This document shows, one piece after another, positions 12,515 to 25,100 of a DNA stretch of 64,000 nt. The translations under genes were made by a program, and so were the position numbers. Location of the stretch: NCBI GenBank assembly GCA_943736015.1, contig OX031070.1, positions 22,775,673 to 22,839,672 of the forward strand, written 5' to 3'. The stretch comes from Tridacna crocea. Taxonomy: Eukaryota; Mollusca; Bivalvia; Cardiida; Cardiidae. Below the pieces are notes generated by a model. The model searched no databases and was not told the DNA's origin. It saw only the letters and a program-made list of their open reading frames with translations. Position 1 is the first letter of the stretch. Each line of letters starts with the position of its first letter.

Positions 12515-13902
12515 CTTTGTGTAATTTTTTTTTTACTTTAATGATTATTTTGAAAAACTTTAGGTAAAATTATACATATGTTTCTGGTTAACCGGTTTCC
12601 GATTTCCTAACTGGTTTTTCGGTCATTCGATCGGTTAACCGTTTATCCGTTGCCATCCCTAGTTATGTAAGATCTTCCTTAATATCCGGTCTGCGGCAGT
12701 TCATGGGGCTCGACAGCAAATGTCGGATGGTTGCTATGCAAAGCTACCATGTTCGCATCATGTTTCAGAATCATATAACATAGTCTACATGCCACTTGCT
12801 TTTTATCAGCAGTCTAGAGCTCCCTCTTTAAGAAATCAGAAATGGGCTCAAAAATTGGCCTTTCCAACTTCACGAACTCAAAACTAGCAGCCAACACAGA
12901 CATCATAAACACATAATTTATAGTCACGCTCGATTAGTAAGTACGAAAAATTCATGCAAAATCAATCATGGACAATAAATAACATTTCCAATCATTTGTC
13001 GATTATTCAAGCTATTGAGTACATAAATATGAAATTTAACTATCAATTGTTGAACAAATATCAGTGATTGTTATCGATGTCGGATATAGCAATCGATGCA
13101 TTGCTATCAGGACAGTCACAATCGTGATGTATTGTTACACCCCCCCCCCCCCCCCCCCCCACCTGAGTGGTGCAGCCACAAGTGAAAATATTACCGATGG
13201 TGTTCACGAGATAAAATGAATATCAATTCTTCACCAAAAAAAAAAATACTCTATTTATTTCATGCGTTTAACCCTTTCTGTGAAGATCTATATTAAAATC
13301 CAGGACAGTTTTTCTCAGTTATGAAATGTGGTGTACCCCCTCCATATAGCAACTCATTACAATATTACATCAAACGTGAGAAATATATGGTAAATGACAT
13401 ATTTCCATCTGGTTGTGCGTCACACGCATTTTACCAAGGTAAGTAGAATATAAAAATCAGCTTTTTCACTGGTCATACCCGTGGAATATTGAAAAATATT
13501 TTCACTGCATTTTCTCAATATCTAACTGGAAAGCATGAAATAAAGACAAGTACTGATTACCTTGAAGCAACATGTGCCATGAACCTACATAATTATGCTG
13601 AGTACCGGTATGTAACAGGGTTCGACATTAACATTTTTTTTTCAACTAGACCAGTGGACCAGTAATTTGAAATTTTTACTAGACCACTTAAGATTTTTAC
13701 TAGATCTAGACCGTTTCATAAAATAAATCTAAATCTATGTTGTTTCTTTTGCTTATGAACCAAAATTGTAAAAAAAAAGAACAATGTCATGTTAAGTAAT
13801 GTTTCTCCTCCAAGAATTTCAATTACAATTTCTTTTCAAGAAGAAAACAATTAAGACTTGCACTTGAAAGCAGTAACAGACACATATATTGTAGTTTAAC
13901 TA
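12515..13902. other. Non-coding stretch with old repeat fragments
   Basis: No gene recognised. 13060-13260 has short blocks in common with 19550-19650 (CAGTGATTGTTATCGATGTC versus CAGTGATTGTTCTCGATGTC), so it is probably part of the element family seen at 17185-18394. Confidence 0.35.
13139..13160 (+). repeat. Poly-C tract (~22 bp)
   Basis: An uninterrupted C run; length is likely unstable and assembly-sensitive. Confidence 0.9.
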
Positions 13903-14179
13903 GGGCTCAAACATCCTCGGATACCCCGGGGTCTCCCTATTTGCTACGCTACATCGACCCCTGGGACAATTAATTGAATTTCCCTCGCTCTACCGCTGGC
14001 CGAATGCTGGCGTTTCATTGGTTCCATCGTCATTTTGTGAAGGGCGAGTGGACTGTACGCTATGACGTTTAGTATCGATTTTCAGCGGCTGATTCAAAGT
14101 TTTATTAGTCAATTGTCCAAGGGGTCGATGTAGCGTAGCAAATAGGGAGACCCCGGGGTATCCGAGGATGGGGCTCAAA
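13903..14179 (+). mobile_element. MULE-like MITE copy 1 with 9 bp target duplication
   Basis: Element 13912-14170 (259 bp). The ends CATCCTCGGATACCCCGGGG and CCCCGGGGTATCCGAGGATG form a long inverted repeat of about 60 bp, continuing through CTCCCTATTTGCTACG and CATCGACCCC. GGGCTCAAA flanks both sides (13903-13911 and 14171-14179). The long TIR plus 9 bp duplication is the Mutator-like pattern. Confidence 0.88.
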
Positions 14180-14344
14180 TAACAGAATTTGAGTTTAAAA
14201 GGACAAAATCATTGTGATACAACGCTATCATGATCCTGCAACAGATCTTCAGTGTATTAAACTGTCAGAGAAAACATGACGTTCTCCTCTTGATCAAATT
14301 GAAACCAAATTCAGCGTTCCACTCCCATGATCAGATGTCCTTTT

Positions 14345-14640
14345 GAAGAAAAAAATCGTCTTTTTTTGTGATATTTGAATAATGAAATTAAAAATTACTG
14401 TATCTAGAAAACTGGCCGCCATTTTGGATCGGGTAAACATATTACCTGACTTTAAATTTGAAGACATGTCTTAATTCCACATCTGCAGATGATAAACCAA
14501 ATATCAATATAGATTTACAAAGTATTGATATAAATGTAACTGCAGTTTACTCTATAGGTCAGTAAACATAGTGGAAAAAGCAGATAATGTTGGTCAAATG
14601 TGACACGGGCATTACGATGGATACATCGCGTAATACTTAA
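14345..14640 (-). repeat. Fragment of the 17185-18394 element, inverted
   Basis: The reverse complement matches about 17745-18045 in order: GATGTATCCATC, TTTCCACTATGTTTAC, GATGTGGAATT, AAAATGGCGGCCAGTT and TTTTTAATTTCATT. Its far end is abutted by the tandem array at 14652. Confidence 0.65.
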
Positions 14641-14651
14641 TTTAAGTGCTT

Positions 14652-16093
14652 AGTTATACGCCCGAAGGGTCATATTATGTTATACCCCCGGTCGTCCGTC
14701 CGTCCGTTAGCAATTTCTTGTGTGTGCAACTCCTCCTACAGTTTTCATTGGAATTATTTGAAACTTGCCACAATGAATCTCCATGATGTCTAGTTGTGCA
14801 CCTGGCTCTTAGAATTTTTATCGCTGTTTACATTCCAAAATTATCTGCCCTTGATTTCTGAAATAACCAACTTTTCACTGAATTTTTGTTCAGACCATAA
14901 CTTCCATACCATAAAAGGTATCAAATTGAAACTACATACACTGATAGAACACATTATGGAGAATTGCAGTGCACATGAAACATAACTCTGCCACTTTTAT
15001 TTTTTGAGTTATTGCCCTTTGTTAATTTTCAGTTTGAATTTTTGTCCAGGCCATAACTTCCAAACTATAAAAGCTAATAACTTGCAACTTCATACACTGA
15101 TAGAACACATTATGGAGAAGTGCATTGCACATGAACCATAACTCTTCCACCGTTATTTTTTGAGTTACAGCCCTTTGTTAATTTTCAGTTTGAATTTTTG
15201 TCTAGGCCATATCTTCTAAACTATAAAAGCTAATAACTTGCAACTTCATACACTGATAGAACACATTATGGAGAAGTGCATTGCACATGAACCATAACTC
15301 TTCCACCGTTATTTTTTGAGTTACAGCCCTTTGTTAATTTTCAGTTTGAATTTTTGTCTAGGCCATATCTTCTAAACTATAAAAGCTAATAACTTGGAAC
15401 TTCATACACTGATAGAACACATTGTGGAAAAGTGCATCGCACATGATTCATAACTCTGCCACTTTTATTTTTTGAGTTGTTGCCCTTTGTTGATTTTCAG
15501 TTTGAATTTTTTACCAGGCCATAACTTCCAAACTATAAAAGCTAATAACTTGCAACTTCATACATTAATAGGATACATTATTGAGAAGTGCATTGCACAT
15601 GAACCATAACTCTGCAACCTTTATTTTTTTAGTTATTGCCCTTTGTTAATTTTCAGTTTGAATTTGTGTCCTGGCAATAACTCCCAAACTTTAAAACCTA
15701 TCATCTTCAAACTTCAAAGACTACTAGTATTAGAACACATTATGAAGAAGTGCACTGCACAAGAACCATAACTCTGCCATCCTTCTTTTTTAATTATTGC
15801 CCTTTGTTGGTTTTCTCTTTGAATTTTTGTCTGGGCCATAATTTCTAAAATATAAAAGCTATGATCTTGAACCTTTCAAAACTGATAGAACACCTTGCGG
15901 AGAACAGCAATTCACAAAATTTGTAACCGTGCCGCCCTTCTTTTTTTTTTTTTAGCTATTGCCCTTTAATATTTTTCACATATCATGGAGATTAACTACT
16001 CTTCATTCATGGCCCTTCCGTCATTTCAACTCATTTCACTGACAAACCCCTTCTGGCGTATACTGTATGTGCCGCTTTGCGAAGCTCTTGTTT
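14652..16093 (+). mobile_element. Tandem-core element, 7 units of ~156 bp (Helitron-like ending)
   Basis: Units recur at ACACATTATGGAGAAGTGCA-type positions 14948, 15104, 15260, 15416, 15573, 15734 and 15889. Each reads CATAACTCTGCCAC, TTGAGTTATTGCCCTTTGTT, TTTTCAGTTTGAATTTTTGT and AGGCCATAACTTCCAAACTA. It opens with a GTCGTCCGTCCGTCCG stretch and closes GAAGCTCTTGTTT. No coding frame; short ORFs here follow the repeat. Confidence 0.75.
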
Positions 16094-16380
16094 GCAAATG
16101 GAATGCACTTGCATTCACAGTGGAGTATATTTGCCAGGGTTTGAAATTCCCACATATATACTTGCAAAATGCAAGCCAGAATTGGAAAATGCTAGGTGAA
16201 ATTTCAAGCACTTGCTAAAAAATGTGAGTGCAAATAATTGAAGAACAGTTACGGAATGTACTAAATTTCATATGTGAATTCAAAAAGGGGTAATTCTTTT
16301 TATTCTGGATAAATATCGGTCATGTCACACTGAGAATACCCTTAGATGGCTGTTGATAATTTTACATGTCGTCAATGAAG

Positions 16381-17041
16381 CACAGGAATTTGACATTCTA
16401 TAACCAAAATAAATTAAAAATCATGAAAAAAAATCTCCCCTATATAATATAAACACAAGGAATGCAACGTCTCGATTGCTGGCGCTAGCACCCGTCAGCC
16501 TTTCCCAACCAAAATCACCCACGAAACAAACATTGGTCATAATCTCATTTAGCCTAGCGATAGACAACACAATAATGTACCTGCGACATCCGGCGATACC
16601 TCAGTAGACACCTTTCAACCGGAGATATCCGTCAAGTTTTACAACTCTACCCGAAAATTTTGATTCGTCCGAGACTCCATTCGCTGATGTCACAAGAAGA
16701 GCCAAGAAGCGTATTTTCGTATTACTTATTACTATTATTTTTTTCGTTTTTAAGATATTTATGGACATCGAAAGATCTTTAAAATTTTTCGGATAGAGTT
16801 GTAAAACTTGACGGATATCTCCGGTTGAAAGGTGTCGCAGGTACATTATTGTGTTGTCTATCGCTGGGCTAAATGAGATTATGATCAATGTTTGTTTCGT
16901 GGGTGATTTTGGTTGGGAAAGGCTGTCGTGTGCTAGAGCCAGCAATCGAGACGTTGCATTCCTTGTGTTTATAATATATATAGGGGAGATTTTTTTCATA
17001 TGTTATCATTTATTTTGGTTATTGAATGTCAAATTCCTGTG
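16381..17041. mobile_element. Fold-back element with ~250 bp arms
   Basis: The arms begin CACAGGAATTTGACATTC and end GAATGTCAAATTCCTGTG. They pair through TCTCCCCTATATAATATAAA and AAGGAATGCAACGTCTCGAT to CGGAGATATCCGTCAAGTTT, leaving a loop of ~150 bp. Against the intact hAT-like copy, the host sequence around ATTGAAG is split and partly duplicated, consistent with a 7-8 bp target duplication. Confidence 0.8.
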
Positions 17042-17175
17042 ATTGAGCCTCCGAATTGTCGTTTGTTATCCGCGTTTCGTGAGGCAAGCTCGTTCGTCTG
17101 CACTCACACTAGATACTGAGGTTTTGCGGTTTTTATACGGAAAAACGGTAGGCGAATTCAATCTCTGATTATAAA

Positions 17176-18403
17176 GCAAAAATACGGTCCTGCGAATCAC
17201 CGAAACACCCCTATTTTTTTTTTGATTACTGTGTTATGATTACTATTGAAGTTCAAGAGCTTTATCTTTTTTGCGGAATTTGACCAAAATGAAGGGCTGT
17301 TAGTTAAAATCATAATGACAAAATAACAATGTATCGTTGGGGCCCGACGTCAATAATGCACAGAGATAGATGTACGTAAGTCCACCGAAATACCCGCTCG
17401 ACGCTGTAGATATTTGTTGATTTATAGGGATTAAACCTCTGCAAAATTTGGCTCTTTTTCACATAAAAAGGTAATGATCACTATAGAGAAAATTAATGTA
17501 GAAGATTGCAGAAAAATGTCGTTAGTATATATATATACATTGATCATAGATTCACATGGAGAACAATCACCGAAATACTCGCGTGTTAAGTCCTGACACA
17601 CGGAAATACCTGACCTTTATTACACAAAATACAAACTTGGGGGTCATCAGATGGAATTATCACCTATATTTCATTTCTTTAAATCATATACACAAAGTGT
17701 GCAAGTGTGTTCCATTTGCGAACGAAGTAAATGTACCTAAGTTAGCATTGCGTGATGTATCCATCATCACGTGCATGTCGCATTTGACATTTTCTGCGTT
17801 TTCCACTATGTTTACGGACCTATTGAGGTGAACTGCAAATTAAATCTACATTATTTAGATCGAATTGGATATTTGATTTATTATCAGTAGATGTGGAATT
17901 TAGACAGACAGGTCTACAAATTAAAGCCGGGTAACATGTGTACCCGATTCAAAATGGCGGCCAGTTGTCTTTCTAGATCTGTTGATTTTTAATTTCATTC
18001 TCCAAATATCACGAAAGAAAACCATTTTTTCCGAGCATATTTATGGATATAGATCCGACACATAAACCTTGTAAAACAGCTACTGTAGTAGGAACATAAA
18101 CTCGCTGAATCGATGCATTTTACTACATCGTGTGAGTATTACGGTGGAGAACGGGCTCGTATTTCGGGTGAACATCCATTACGGCAGGCGTCAATGTTAT
18201 GTTGTTATTTTGTCATTGTGTTTTAAACTATAAACTACCTTTCATCAATATAAACGTAAGTTTGTGTTAAAAACAAACAAACAAAAAAAAAAAAAACGAC
18301 AACATTTTCGCACTTATATTAGTTATATGACTTAATTATAAAAAAAATGGGGTATTTCGGTGTTTTGGTGGTATTTCGGTGATTCGTCGGACCCGCAAAA
18401 ATA
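17176..18403. mobile_element. 1.2 kb TIR element with 9 bp target duplication
   Basis: Element 17185-18394. The ends CGGTCCTGCGAATCACCGAA and, inverted, GGGTCCGACGAATCACCGAA. GCAAAAATA occurs on both sides (17176-17184 and 18395-18403). Internal GTATTTCGGTG motifs repeat near both ends. Non-coding. Fragments of the same family lie at 14345-14640 and 19690-19960. Confidence 0.75.
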
Positions 18404-18838
18404 TTTGTCGCTTTGCCTATATTCATATTATGCACAAATGGCAATGAGAAGCAAGTCAGATGTGGTGGACTCGTTAAACCAATCACTGGACACGCAGATA
18501 TTCGGATGTGTTACGTCCGTATTTCATTAACAAAATCGTCTACCATTGTAAGTTTTGCAGAAATTTAACTTGGTTTTAGAACAGAAATTCAACTGGAATT
18601 GAATTGATTGTTAAATGAGGGCTTTAATATCAATTAACGTTCCTTTTGTTTGGTTGTTGTCTCAGTTGACAGGTTACGTAATAGAAAAGAGTTGAACAGT
18701 TTGTACCAACCGTTCATTCTTTACAATTGATAGGCAAGCGGAGCCAAAAAAAAATGTGAGTCCAATTTTAATTTTGCAAGTGGAAATTTATAATTTAAAG
18801 AAATAATATATAGGTGAAAATGCCACACTGGTAATTCC

Positions 18839-19485
18839 TAAAGCCGTGTTTACTGGAGAGCGGTAATCGTAGCGGTAGCAGTAGCGGCAGCAACAATGGA
18901 TTTTTTTACTATGTACAGTTTTCCAATGTATGTTCAGTGGAGCGTGGTGGCGGCAGATCAGTGGAGCAGTTTTTTTTTTTCGCCACCTACAGCTCCCCGC
19001 TTGATTGGTCCAAGGGGCATTTAAAACGGCTGCTGCACTCGTCACAGAGGGGTTTTCCTAAAAATATGTTTTTTTTTTTTTTCAAGAAAACACATGCAAA
19101 AGAGAACAAATTGCATTGAAATGTGTGCTAAGTTGACCGTTTTACATTAGATTGACATTAGAAATGCCTCCAAAGTCGAATGACACAGATATTGAAAAGC
19201 CGGTAGAGCTAGGGTATGAAAAATGCCATGTCTGTGGCGATTCTTTAATATCAGATGGATGTTCCATCTATAGGCGACGTCTTCCCTTCCTTTTTTGCTT
19301 CAGCAGTAGCATACATAGTCCAATAATAATGATATCTTGATCGCGATGTTCTAGAGTTGGCCATACAGGGACCATGATGGAAAAGAAAACCACTCTGCTA
19401 CATCGTGTCAATAAACACACACTCCAGCGGAAAAAAAATGCTGCCACTATCGCTACGGTTACTGCTCACCAGTAAACAAAGTTTA
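18839..19485. mobile_element. Candidate PIF/Harbinger-like non-autonomous element
   Basis: The left end GCCGTGTTTACTGGAGAGCG, GTAATCGTAGCGGTAGC pairs with the inverted right end TTTGTTTACTGGTGAGCAG, TAACCGTAGCGATAGTGGC. TAA lies at both outer edges, fitting a 3 bp duplication. A short frame at 19163-19277 (MPPKSNDTDIEKP...CHVCGDSL) has a CxxC pair but no followable continuation. Confidence 0.5.
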
Positions 19486-19689
19486 AGTCTGTATTTTGTG
19501 TAATAAAGATCAAGTATTTTGCTGTGTCAGAACTTGACACGCAAGGATTTCAGTGATTGTTCTCGATGTCATGAATTAGTGATCAATGTATCAATATATT
19601 AACAACATTTTTCTTCACCATGAATCTTCCCAGTTGTGATCATTATCTAATCCTGTTTTCTGTGAAACAAAGAAAAATCCTGCGGAGGT

Positions 19690-19960
19690 ACAATCCCTAA
19701 ATTCACAAGTGTTCACAATGTCAAGCATTTCGGTGGACATGTATATGGCTATCCAGGTGAACATTGTTTACGGCGGACCTCAATGATATGTTATTTTGTT
19801 ATAACTAGCAACCCTTCATCTTTATAAACATTATTTCGGTCAAATAACATAGAAAGAGACAAATCTTTTTTTCTTCCAAAAGTATATAATCAGAACATGG
19901 TAATAAAAAATTAAGGTTATTTCAGTGGTATTTCAGTGATTCTTCGGACCGCACATGATG
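19690..19960 (+). repeat. Right-end fragment of the 17185-18394 element
   Basis: Shares CAATGATATGTTATTTTGTT-type text, CTTCATCTTTATAAAC and the end GTATTTCAGTGATTC followed by TTCGGACCGCA with the complete copy. Confidence 0.55.
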
Positions 19961-20324
19961 GCTGGAAAGCAGTGTTGATTAGATATTAACTCTGGCACCC
20001 AGAGGTGTACCACAGTAGTTTTAAAAATCATTATTAATTAACTATTGGATATATAGAAGTTATACAAGGAAACCGGGCCACGCGATACTTGTCACATTTC
20101 TGATTTTGTATAGTACACACGCAGGTCGTGACCCCGGCTAAATACGACTTGACCTCCGATCAATACAGTTGACCTCGTATCAGTATTGATGACCCACAAC
20201 CAATACAGAAATCCTTGAACGTGGTTGGTCAAAAGTTCAGTGGCGAGAGCGTCTGTGCTTACTTTTAGCCAATCACGTTCCAGGAAGCGGCAAAGTAAAC
20301 GTAACCCAATAATTGATATTTGTT

Positions 20325-20459
20325 TCCAGCAGGGTAGAAAACATTGTTGGAAAAAGGAGAAAATGCTGGTTACCAGCATTTTCTCCTTTTCCTACAATGT
20401 TTTCAGAAGGCCTCTTTTTCAGGGTCGTAAAAACCAGAGATTATTTGGTAAAGCGTTAA
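20325..20459 (-). mobile_element. Palindromic MITE, left flank missing
   Basis: Starts at CAGGGTAGAAAACATTGTTGG, with an intact hairpin around CTGGTTACCAG, then the flank AGGGTCGTAAAAACCAG and TTTGGTAAAGCGTTAA. Confidence 0.75.
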
Positions 20460-20473
20460 TTAATAAAATTGTC

Positions 20474-20607
20474 ATTAATCAAGTGATTTCGTATTGGCCC
20501 AGTTACAGGTCCTTGGTCGGCCGTATTGACCCTCGGCCTTCGGCCTCGGGCCAATACGGCTGACCTCGGACCTGTAACTGGGCCAATTAGGAAATTACTT
20601 GATTAAT
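20474..20607. repeat. Fold-back, ~60 bp arms
   Basis: ATTAATCAAGTGATTTCGTA, TTGGCCCAGTTACAGGTCC and GGCCGTATTG..CCTCGGCC pair with the inverted GGCCTCGGGCCAATACGG, GGACCTGTAACTGGGCCAA and ACTTGATTAAT. Centre near 20541. Short unpaired tip TTC. Confidence 0.85.
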
Positions 20608-20939
20608 AACATTATATTATAAGCCTATATGTGCAGATACTGCGAGATGTGTGGCCATGGTTTAAGCCATTATATTGTGACTGCTCAATTTGTTTCAGTT
20701 ATTAAATTTTTGCAACTTTTTATTTACTGTATTTAAATATATATATGTATGTACACTGACATTAGTTTGTTTATTAATGTACCTTCTAAGTCCATCGGCT
20801 TTTTCCCAGTTTTGCCAACATCGCTCTTGAGTTTTCAAAAATTTAAAAGCGAAGGCACCTTCTCAATTTTTCCTGCTTACATAAGAAGAAAAAGAAACAA
20901 AAAAAAAAATGTCTCCTAGGTTTAATTTACTGTACATAG

Positions 20940-21166
20940 CCTTTTACCAAACAACCCCTGTTTTTTTTACGAACCTAAGATGGAAGTCTCCTTTTGAAAA
21001 CATTGTGGAAAAAGAAAATGCTGCTAACCAGCATTTTCTCCTTTTCCCACAATATTTTCTACCCCATTTGAAACAAATTTTAATTTTTGAGTTATGTTTA
21101 TTTTATCTTCTGCAAGTGCTTTCAATTTGGACAAGTCTAAAATTCTGTCCTTTGATAAAGAGTTAA
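20940..21166 (+). mobile_element. Palindromic MITE just upstream of the zinc-finger leader
   Basis: CTTTTACCAAACAACCCC, hairpin GAAAACATTGTGGAAAAAGA / CTTTTCCCACAATATTTTC, GCAAGTGCTTTCAATTTGG and GATAAAGAGTTAA. It ends about 95 bp before the putative leader exon. Confidence 0.85.
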
Positions 21167-21261
21167 ATGTGGCATAATTAGGTATGAATAGATCCTATAA
21201 CCAATCTAGAGCTCTTTCAAGTTGTTGTAAGATGTTAAATTATTATTTCATTTTTTTCCAG

Positions 21262-21386
21262 TATATATAATGGAAACCTGAAGATGCCATGGCCAATTTG
21301 ACAATTTTTAAAGCTTGATCACGATGTGTTACTTTTCTGAATCTGGAACAAACCTTTAAAACCATTTTGTTAAAGTATTTTGAACA
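21262..21386 (+). promoter_or_regulatory. Probable spliced 5' leader with short upstream ORFs
   Basis: A good acceptor (TTTCATTTTTTTCCAG) ends at 21261. Between it and the start codon are three ATGs (21270, 21284, 21289), each followed by a near stop and none in frame with the 21387 start. If this is transcribed leader, these uORFs could lower translation. The upstream non-coding exon was not identified. Confidence 0.4.
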
Positions 21387-22126
21387 ATGGCATCAAATGA
21401 AAATGAAAGTGATAGTTATGATAAAAATGGTGAGTCTGACAAAAAGGAAGAAGAGATTGAGGAAAGAAGAAACAGTTTCAAAGGAAAGGAGATTGAGAAG
21501 GAAGACCAAGTGTGTAATACAGAAGTGAATGGGACTATTGGAACAGAAGTGTCAAACAATGAAGGAGAAGAGATAAAACTGAAAGAAAAAGTGTCTAATG
21601 ATAAAGAGAAGGTTGTTGAAGATGAAGAAAAGTTGCCCAATGAAAACAAAAAGGTGTTTGTCACGGAAGAGAAAGTTTCTGACAAGACAGGTAAAGAGAA
21701 GGAGGAAGATGAGAATTTGGCAGGCAAAACAGAAATTGAGACCAAAGAAAATGAGCAGGTTACTGATTTAAAAGAAAAGCAGACTCAAGAAAAAGAAGAT
21801 GTGCCTTACAAATCAAAAAACATATCTAGCACAGACAAAGATGAGTCAAATGAAAAGGTGGCAAAGTCAGGAAAAGACCCTGAATTTGAAGTGTTGGAAA
21901 ATGACAGGAGATTATCAGAGGATAATAGTATCAGTGAAAGTGAGAAAAATAGTAAAAGTCCAGGAAATGGGGTGACAGTTGAAAGGAATAAAGATACACC
22001 AAAAGAGTGTTCCATAAGTACGTACAAAAAAGATGAGAATATTTCATGTGATGAAACCTCTACTGTTTCAGCTGTTGAAAAGGCTAAAAAAATGGAAGAA
22101 GAATACAGTGCATTGGGTGTAAAAAG
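21387..22126 (+). CDS. Zinc-finger gene, coding exon 1 (acidic disordered N-terminus)
   Basis: Encodes residues 1-246 plus two bases of codon 247. The text is low-complexity Lys/Glu/Ser/Asn with no cysteine pairs, so no finger lies here. The open frame runs a few codons past the donor (AAAAG|GTTAGT at 22126/22127) into the intron before stopping. The exon probably begins at 21262, just after a pyrimidine-rich acceptor (TTTTTTTCCAG), which would make 21262-21386 spliced 5' leader. Confidence 0.85.
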
Positions 22127-25100
22127 GTTAGTATGTATTGTGGATATAGAGATCTGAGTATAAATTTTGGTAAGTGCAAAAAAAAAAAGTTATACTTTTA
22201 TTTTAAGCTCACTTGAGTACAAAGTCACAAAGTGCTCAATGTGAGTTTTTGTGATCATATTGTTTACACTGCTGATCATCTGTCATCAAGGACACAACAG
22301 TTTTCCAATAGGCTATGAGTTCATGGGACTCGTTGAAAAAATTTCAAAACTGCCGATGCTGTAGAGGGTGTCAAAAGGAACATTTTGTTGTGTCATAGGT
22401 TTCAGCATTTTTTGGACCTATCAATTTTTCATGTCTGATATTTTATGGATAGGTATTTGCACATGATTTGACAAAAATTTGTCAATAAGGCTGACAAATA
22501 ACTTCAAAACCTGTCATCTCATATAGGATAAGGGGATAATGGCATTTTCTTTCTACTGTTTTTGTAAGCGAGGTCGAACATGTAGCCAAAGTTCGTTACA
22601 TGAATTTCAATTCTATAATATGACTTGCACAACTATTTGCGTTAGTGGGAACACTGCTTATATTGTTTGGTTGTTGTCTATAGTTTAACCCTTTACCATA
22701 TAATCCCGACTTTACTACCCTGAGAAAGAAACGTTTTTGAAAACATTGTGGATAAAGGAGAAAATGCTTGTAACCAGCATTTTCACCTTTTCCCACAATG
22801 TTTTCTACCCTTCCCAAAACAAATGCTTTCAGTCTGGATCGGTTTTAAAATTTTGTTGTCTGGTAAAGAGCTACAGGTTACATTAATAGAATAGAATTAA
22901 ACATTGTTCGCGAAATTCTGATCCGTCAAGAAACGTGGCTTTGGTGAATGGGGGCTACTTGCACTACACAGAAATGAAGAAATTCTTAAAAATTTTACTT
23001 CTCTGAAACCGCTGGTCAGATTTTGAAATAATTTCTCAGGGATGTTCTTTGGGTGACCCTTTTTAAAGGTGGGTATTTAGAATTTTTTCATCACACCAAA
23101 TTAAACAACATATATATCACTAAAATTTATATGAAAAAATAATACAAATCATCGATAGGTAAGACTCATAAAATTACAAAAAAAAAAAATTGATGGCGTT
23201 CCCTTAAAAGGCTACGTAGCCTCTTAAGGTATTTTTAGATTTCCCGCCAAAAATCAATAAAGCATTTTGGGAATCTCAAGTCACTGGCACGTGACTTTTA
23301 ACGCTTAATTTCCATTACATAACAAACATGCAATAATTATTTTCCATAATGTCTTCTTCGGACCCTATATTTGAAACTTTGTCTGTGTATTCCTGTATAT
23401 AACACCCCGGTTACACAGACTGTCAGGCTTATATCCATTTCAAATCGGTGTCATTATTTCAAATTTTTTCGCTTTTTTATCGGTTGTCATAGGTGACCTT
23501 ATTTCAAGCTGTTTGTGTAAACGGCAATAAACAGGGGTTCAATCGCTCTTAAAAATATTTGTCTTGCGCTGGTGGAGGCCCAATCGGGATCTGACCGGTG
23601 ATTAAAGATATATACGGCCACAACATCTTTCCTTCACAATGGAGTCTTCTTCGACTTCCAAGACTTTGTTAGAGACAAACATAACAGTTTTGCCTTGGTC
23701 GACGGATTTCTGGGAGTTCCCTTTGACTGACATACTAAGACAAATCGACACTTGTCACAGAATTGTTACAGAATCAATCAGATATGGCGCTGGTGAATTT
23801 TTGTGGAAACTGAATTAAAATGCCTGTCGTGCATGTAACAATGTGTCTCATGGATTCCATATTTTGATTCTTAGCTTTTTTCACCGGTGATTAGTATCAG
23901 TTCATTGGTGGCTCTTCGGTGGCTTGTCGATGGCCTATAGGTGATATCGGTGGTAGATAAGTTGTCAGTCGGTTATTTTGTAATATTTTGACCGATCGAG
24001 AATTTTAAGCATGTTTAAAAACCTAAATCAGTAACTTTTCATTGACGAAATTCATCTTTTCCCGGTAACTTTTGATAGGTTGGGAATAGGTGACCAATAT
24101 GTGACATCGGAGGCAAGTAGGTTTTCGTCGGTTCCCACCCTACTTCGGTTAAAAAGACCACCGATTTATCAGTGACAGCTCTGTGTAACCGGGGTGTAAA
24201 TGAGCGAATTGATCATCTAAAAATAGAACGTGTCTCCCGTTGGTGTCAACCTGGGCCATAGTAAATCTCTAATTTCTTGTGCTGTCGGATGGTTTTCGAC
24301 TACTGGGGTTTTATGAAGCTGTCGGGAAAACGGGGAAAAGTTGGGAATTTCGTAAAACCCGTTTCCAGTCTTGAAAAAGTCTTGAATTTTGTTTTATCTA
24401 TGAAAAGTCGGGAAAAACCCGGGAAAAGTACAAAACGTTTTGGGTATGAAACAAGAACTCAGGACCATATTAATCTCCGGTCTGCGTCCTCTATTTTTCG
24501 GATAAAGGTCCAATATTTTCTACAATACATATGTAGACCGAAGAAGGTGAATTTCCCAAATACATACAGTCTTTTTGTAGGTTCACTGGTCCCGGAATAG
24601 TTATTCTAACACTTAATCAAACCAGGATCCAGCGTATTGATTTCTGAGAACTCGGTACTTATCCTAAAATACAATGCAGCTGTGCTTTGTATTTTCCGGG
24701 AGACGAGCTGAAGTGAATTGACGTGAAAATGAGCTACAACAGAAAATATTACTGAAAATGTAAATCCATAGGGGTCTAAAAGGTTAAAAGACTTTATTTT
24801 TATGAAGCCACGGTATGATTCTAGTCGGAATGAGGTTGACGAGTCGGGGGAAACTGAAAGTAGGCGCTCGTCTGCAATCATGGATCAAAACACTTCAAGT
24901 ATTAAATCTAACAAAGTTACGATTATTCGTATTTTCAGAAACTTTAAAAGCAGGGATATTGCCCTTTGAAACGACCAATTTATTTATTCATGTATTTCAG
25001 GTCATGAAAACTGAACTATTGAAGTGAAAGTAAAACATGGTACTTTAGAATTGGGTTTTAGTTTCATTGACTGAAGAAGGAAAAGAACCTCTATTTGAAG

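Larger units (their letters stand above)
16135..18793 (-). mobile_element. Second hAT-like copy, carrying two nested insertions, 3' truncated
   Basis: Begins CAGGGTTTGAAATTCCC and follows the reverse complement of 4880-5718 block by block. It is interrupted at 16381-17041 (fold-back) and 17185-18394 (TIR element), and stops about 57 bp short of the expected other end. Removing the insertions leaves ~780 bp, agreeing with 839 minus 57. Confidence 0.75.

Noticed and set aside
12515..14645. Possible CRISPR or satellite array
   Set aside because: No regularly spaced short direct repeats. The tandem arrays seen have 150-170 bp units in a eukaryotic context.
19163..19277. Small CxxC frame (MPPKSNDTD...CHVCGDSL)
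   Set aside because: Lies inside a candidate TIR element, only one CxxC pair, and no continuation could be found.
24277..24600. 107-codon frame rich in K/S
   Set aside because: Built on GGGAAAA/AAGTCTTGAATTTTG repeat text that also appears at 27280-27340.
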